From Candidatus Thiodiazotropha sp. 'RUGA' (GTDB lineage: Bacteria > Pseudomonadota > Gammaproteobacteria > Chromatiales > Chromatiaceae), in NCBI GenBank assembly GCA_016842065.1, contig JAEPDS010000004.1:1-35881 (forward strand): a DNA stretch of 35,881 nt, given 5' to 3'. Positions 35,043 through 35,881 of this stretch are shown here, piece after piece (the first letter of the stretch is position 1; each line of letters starts with the position of its first letter). The notes beneath the pieces are model-generated. The model was given only the letters and a program-made list of their open reading frames with translations. It was not told the origin of the DNA and did no database searches. Made by a program: the position numbers and the translations under genes.

Positions 35043-35881
35043 TCAGGCGCTACTCGGTTTTGCTGCTGCTCTGCTATACCACCCTGGTGGACGCAGACTG
35101 GTTCCTGAACAAAGAGCAACAGGCCGCAGAAAACTATCAGCAGGGCCTCTACGAAGAGGCGGCTGAGGGCTTTCAGGATCCCTATCGTCGCGGCGTGGCC
35201 AACTTCCGGACCGGTGACTACGAAAGCGCGATCGAAGAATTCAAACAGGTTGAACGGGAAGCGGTAAAGCTCGACGCCCAATACAACCTGGGCAACAGCC
35301 ACTACCGGATGGAGGCGTTTGAGCAGGCCGTGAAAGCCTATGAATCCGTTCTCCAGGAAGATCCGGATCATCAAGATGCCAGACACAATCTAGCGCTTGC
35401 CAGGGATAAGCTGGAACAAGAGCAGGAAGAAGAGCAAGAGGAACAGGAACAACAGGAACAGGAACAACAGGAGCAGGAACAACAGGAGCAGGAACAACAG
35501 GAGCAGGAACAACAGGAGCAGGAACAACAGGAGCAGGAACAACAGGAGCAGGAGCAACAGGAGCAGGAGCAACAGGAGCAGGAGCAACAGGAGCAGGAGC
35601 AACAGGAGCAGGAGCAACAGGAGCAGGAGCAACAGGAGCAGGAACAACAGGAGCAGGAACAACAGGAGCAGGAGCAACAGGAGCAGGAGCAACAGGAGCA
35701 GGAACAAAAGGAGCAGGATCAGCAGTCTTCAGGTGAATCGGAAGAGCAGGATGAAGAGCAGTCTTCCTCTGGAGAACAAGAGCAGGAAGAGCAACAGAGC
35801 GGCGACCAGGATGAGCAGAGTGATTCCCAGTCGGGTGAGGAAGAGGAGCAACATGAACAGCAAAGCGAGTCATCGGACGAG
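35039..35881 (+). CDS. TPR protein with long Glu/Gln tract (Bat operon), partial at right edge
   Basis: 281 codons are visible with no stop before the edge. The start ATGA overlaps the preceding stop. A signal peptide or membrane start (MIRRYSVLLLLCYTTLVDAD) is followed by TPR motifs (about 30-115: YQQGLYEEAAEGFQDPYRRG, NFRTGDYESAIEEFKQVERE, YNLGNSHYRMEAFEQAVKAY, DHQDARHNLALARDKLEQ). From about residue 120 the protein becomes an almost pure Glu/Gln tract of roughly 100 residues encoded by a 15-bp minisatellite, then an acidic Ser/Glu/Gln region. TPR proteins with acidic tails are normal in this operon position, but the length of the pure tract is unusual. A BatD-like gene is expected just beyond the window. 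Confidence 0.93.
   Translation, partial: MIRRYSVLLLLCYTTLVDADWFLNKEQQAAENYQQGLYEEAAEGFQDPYRRGVANFRTGDYESAIEEFKQVEREAVKLDAQYNLGNSHYRMEAFEQAVKAYESVLQEDPDHQDARHNLALARDKLEQEQEEEQEEQEQQEQEQQEQEQQEQEQQEQEQQEQEQQEQEQQEQEQQEQEQQEQEQQEQEQQEQEQQEQEQQEQEQQEQEQQEQEQQEQEQQEQEQKEQDQQSSGESEEQDEEQSSSGEQEQEEQQSGDQDEQSDSQSGEEEEQHEQQSESSDE
35447..35708 (+). repeat. 15-bp tandem minisatellite encoding QEQEQ
   Basis: About 17 units of CAGGAGCAGGARCAA follow one another without a frame break. The last Glu codon of the unit varies (GAA or GAG) in blocks, which suggests duplication by slippage or recombination rather than independent point change. Confidence 0.92.

Noticed and set aside
35390-35707. Antisense poly-leucine frame and antisense alanine/proline repeat frame
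   Set aside because: Artefacts of reading the Glu/Gln minisatellite on the opposite strand.

Overview
The window reads as a chromosomal segment of a gammaproteobacterium. The evidence is the hisBHAFIE-tatABC gene order, a TIGR04211-type SH3 protein, a YbfB/YjiJ-type MFS transporter, a YfiR protein paired with a CHASE8-type hybrid kinase, and RsmX/Y/Z-like small RNAs with GacA-type boxes. A Chromatiales-like or sulfur-oxidising symbiont lineage is plausible, but that is inference from gene style, not proven by a marker. No tRNA, rRNA, CRISPR array, insertion sequence or prophage was seen.

Layout. 1-5300 (minus): an RND efflux pair (permease and membrane fusion protein) under a TetR regulator, with twin palindromic operators in front of both tetR and the adaptor gene. 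5400-7400 (minus): a periplasmic rhodanese-like protein and a DUF3754/TMEM143-like membrane protein. 7480-9630: a divergent LysR regulator / MFS transporter pair. 9900-15090 (plus): a TonB-dependent receptor, a YfiR-like periplasmic protein and a hybrid histidine kinase, probably one sensory unit. 15090-19230: a palindromic repeat region, a small basic periplasmic protein, an SH3/coiled-coil membrane protein, a compact sigma-54 activator, a LysR regulator and a divergent pentapeptide-repeat protein. 19233-24705 (minus): a continuous hisB-hisH-hisA-hisF-hisI-hisE-tatA-tatB-tatC run; TatC has a long acidic tail ending in a FimV/TPR-like helical module. 24706-26766: possible gene remnants, a GC-rich palindrome, dtd and pip.

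26780-28030 is the most interesting part. Four tandem, similar small RNA genes of about 115-120 nt lie on the plus strand between pip and typA. Each has a six-base closing stem that covaries between copies, several GGA (mostly ANGGA) motifs, and a strong intrinsic terminator whose loop itself carries ANGGA. Each is preceded, at a fixed distance, by two 18-bp boxes of the GacA/UvrY type (TGTAAG-N6-CTTACA) whose centres are 22 bp apart in all four copies, and then by an extended -10. I interpret the array as a four-gene RsmX/Y/Z (CsrB-type) cluster that titrates CsrA/RsmA.

28100-35881: typA (minus), an AT-rich intergenic stretch with a small cluster of DnaA-box-like sequences, then a plus-strand MoxR - DUF58 - DUF4381 - VWA - VWA - TPR (Bat-type) operon. 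It runs off the right edge inside a 15-bp minisatellite-containing gene that encodes a long Glu/Gln tract.
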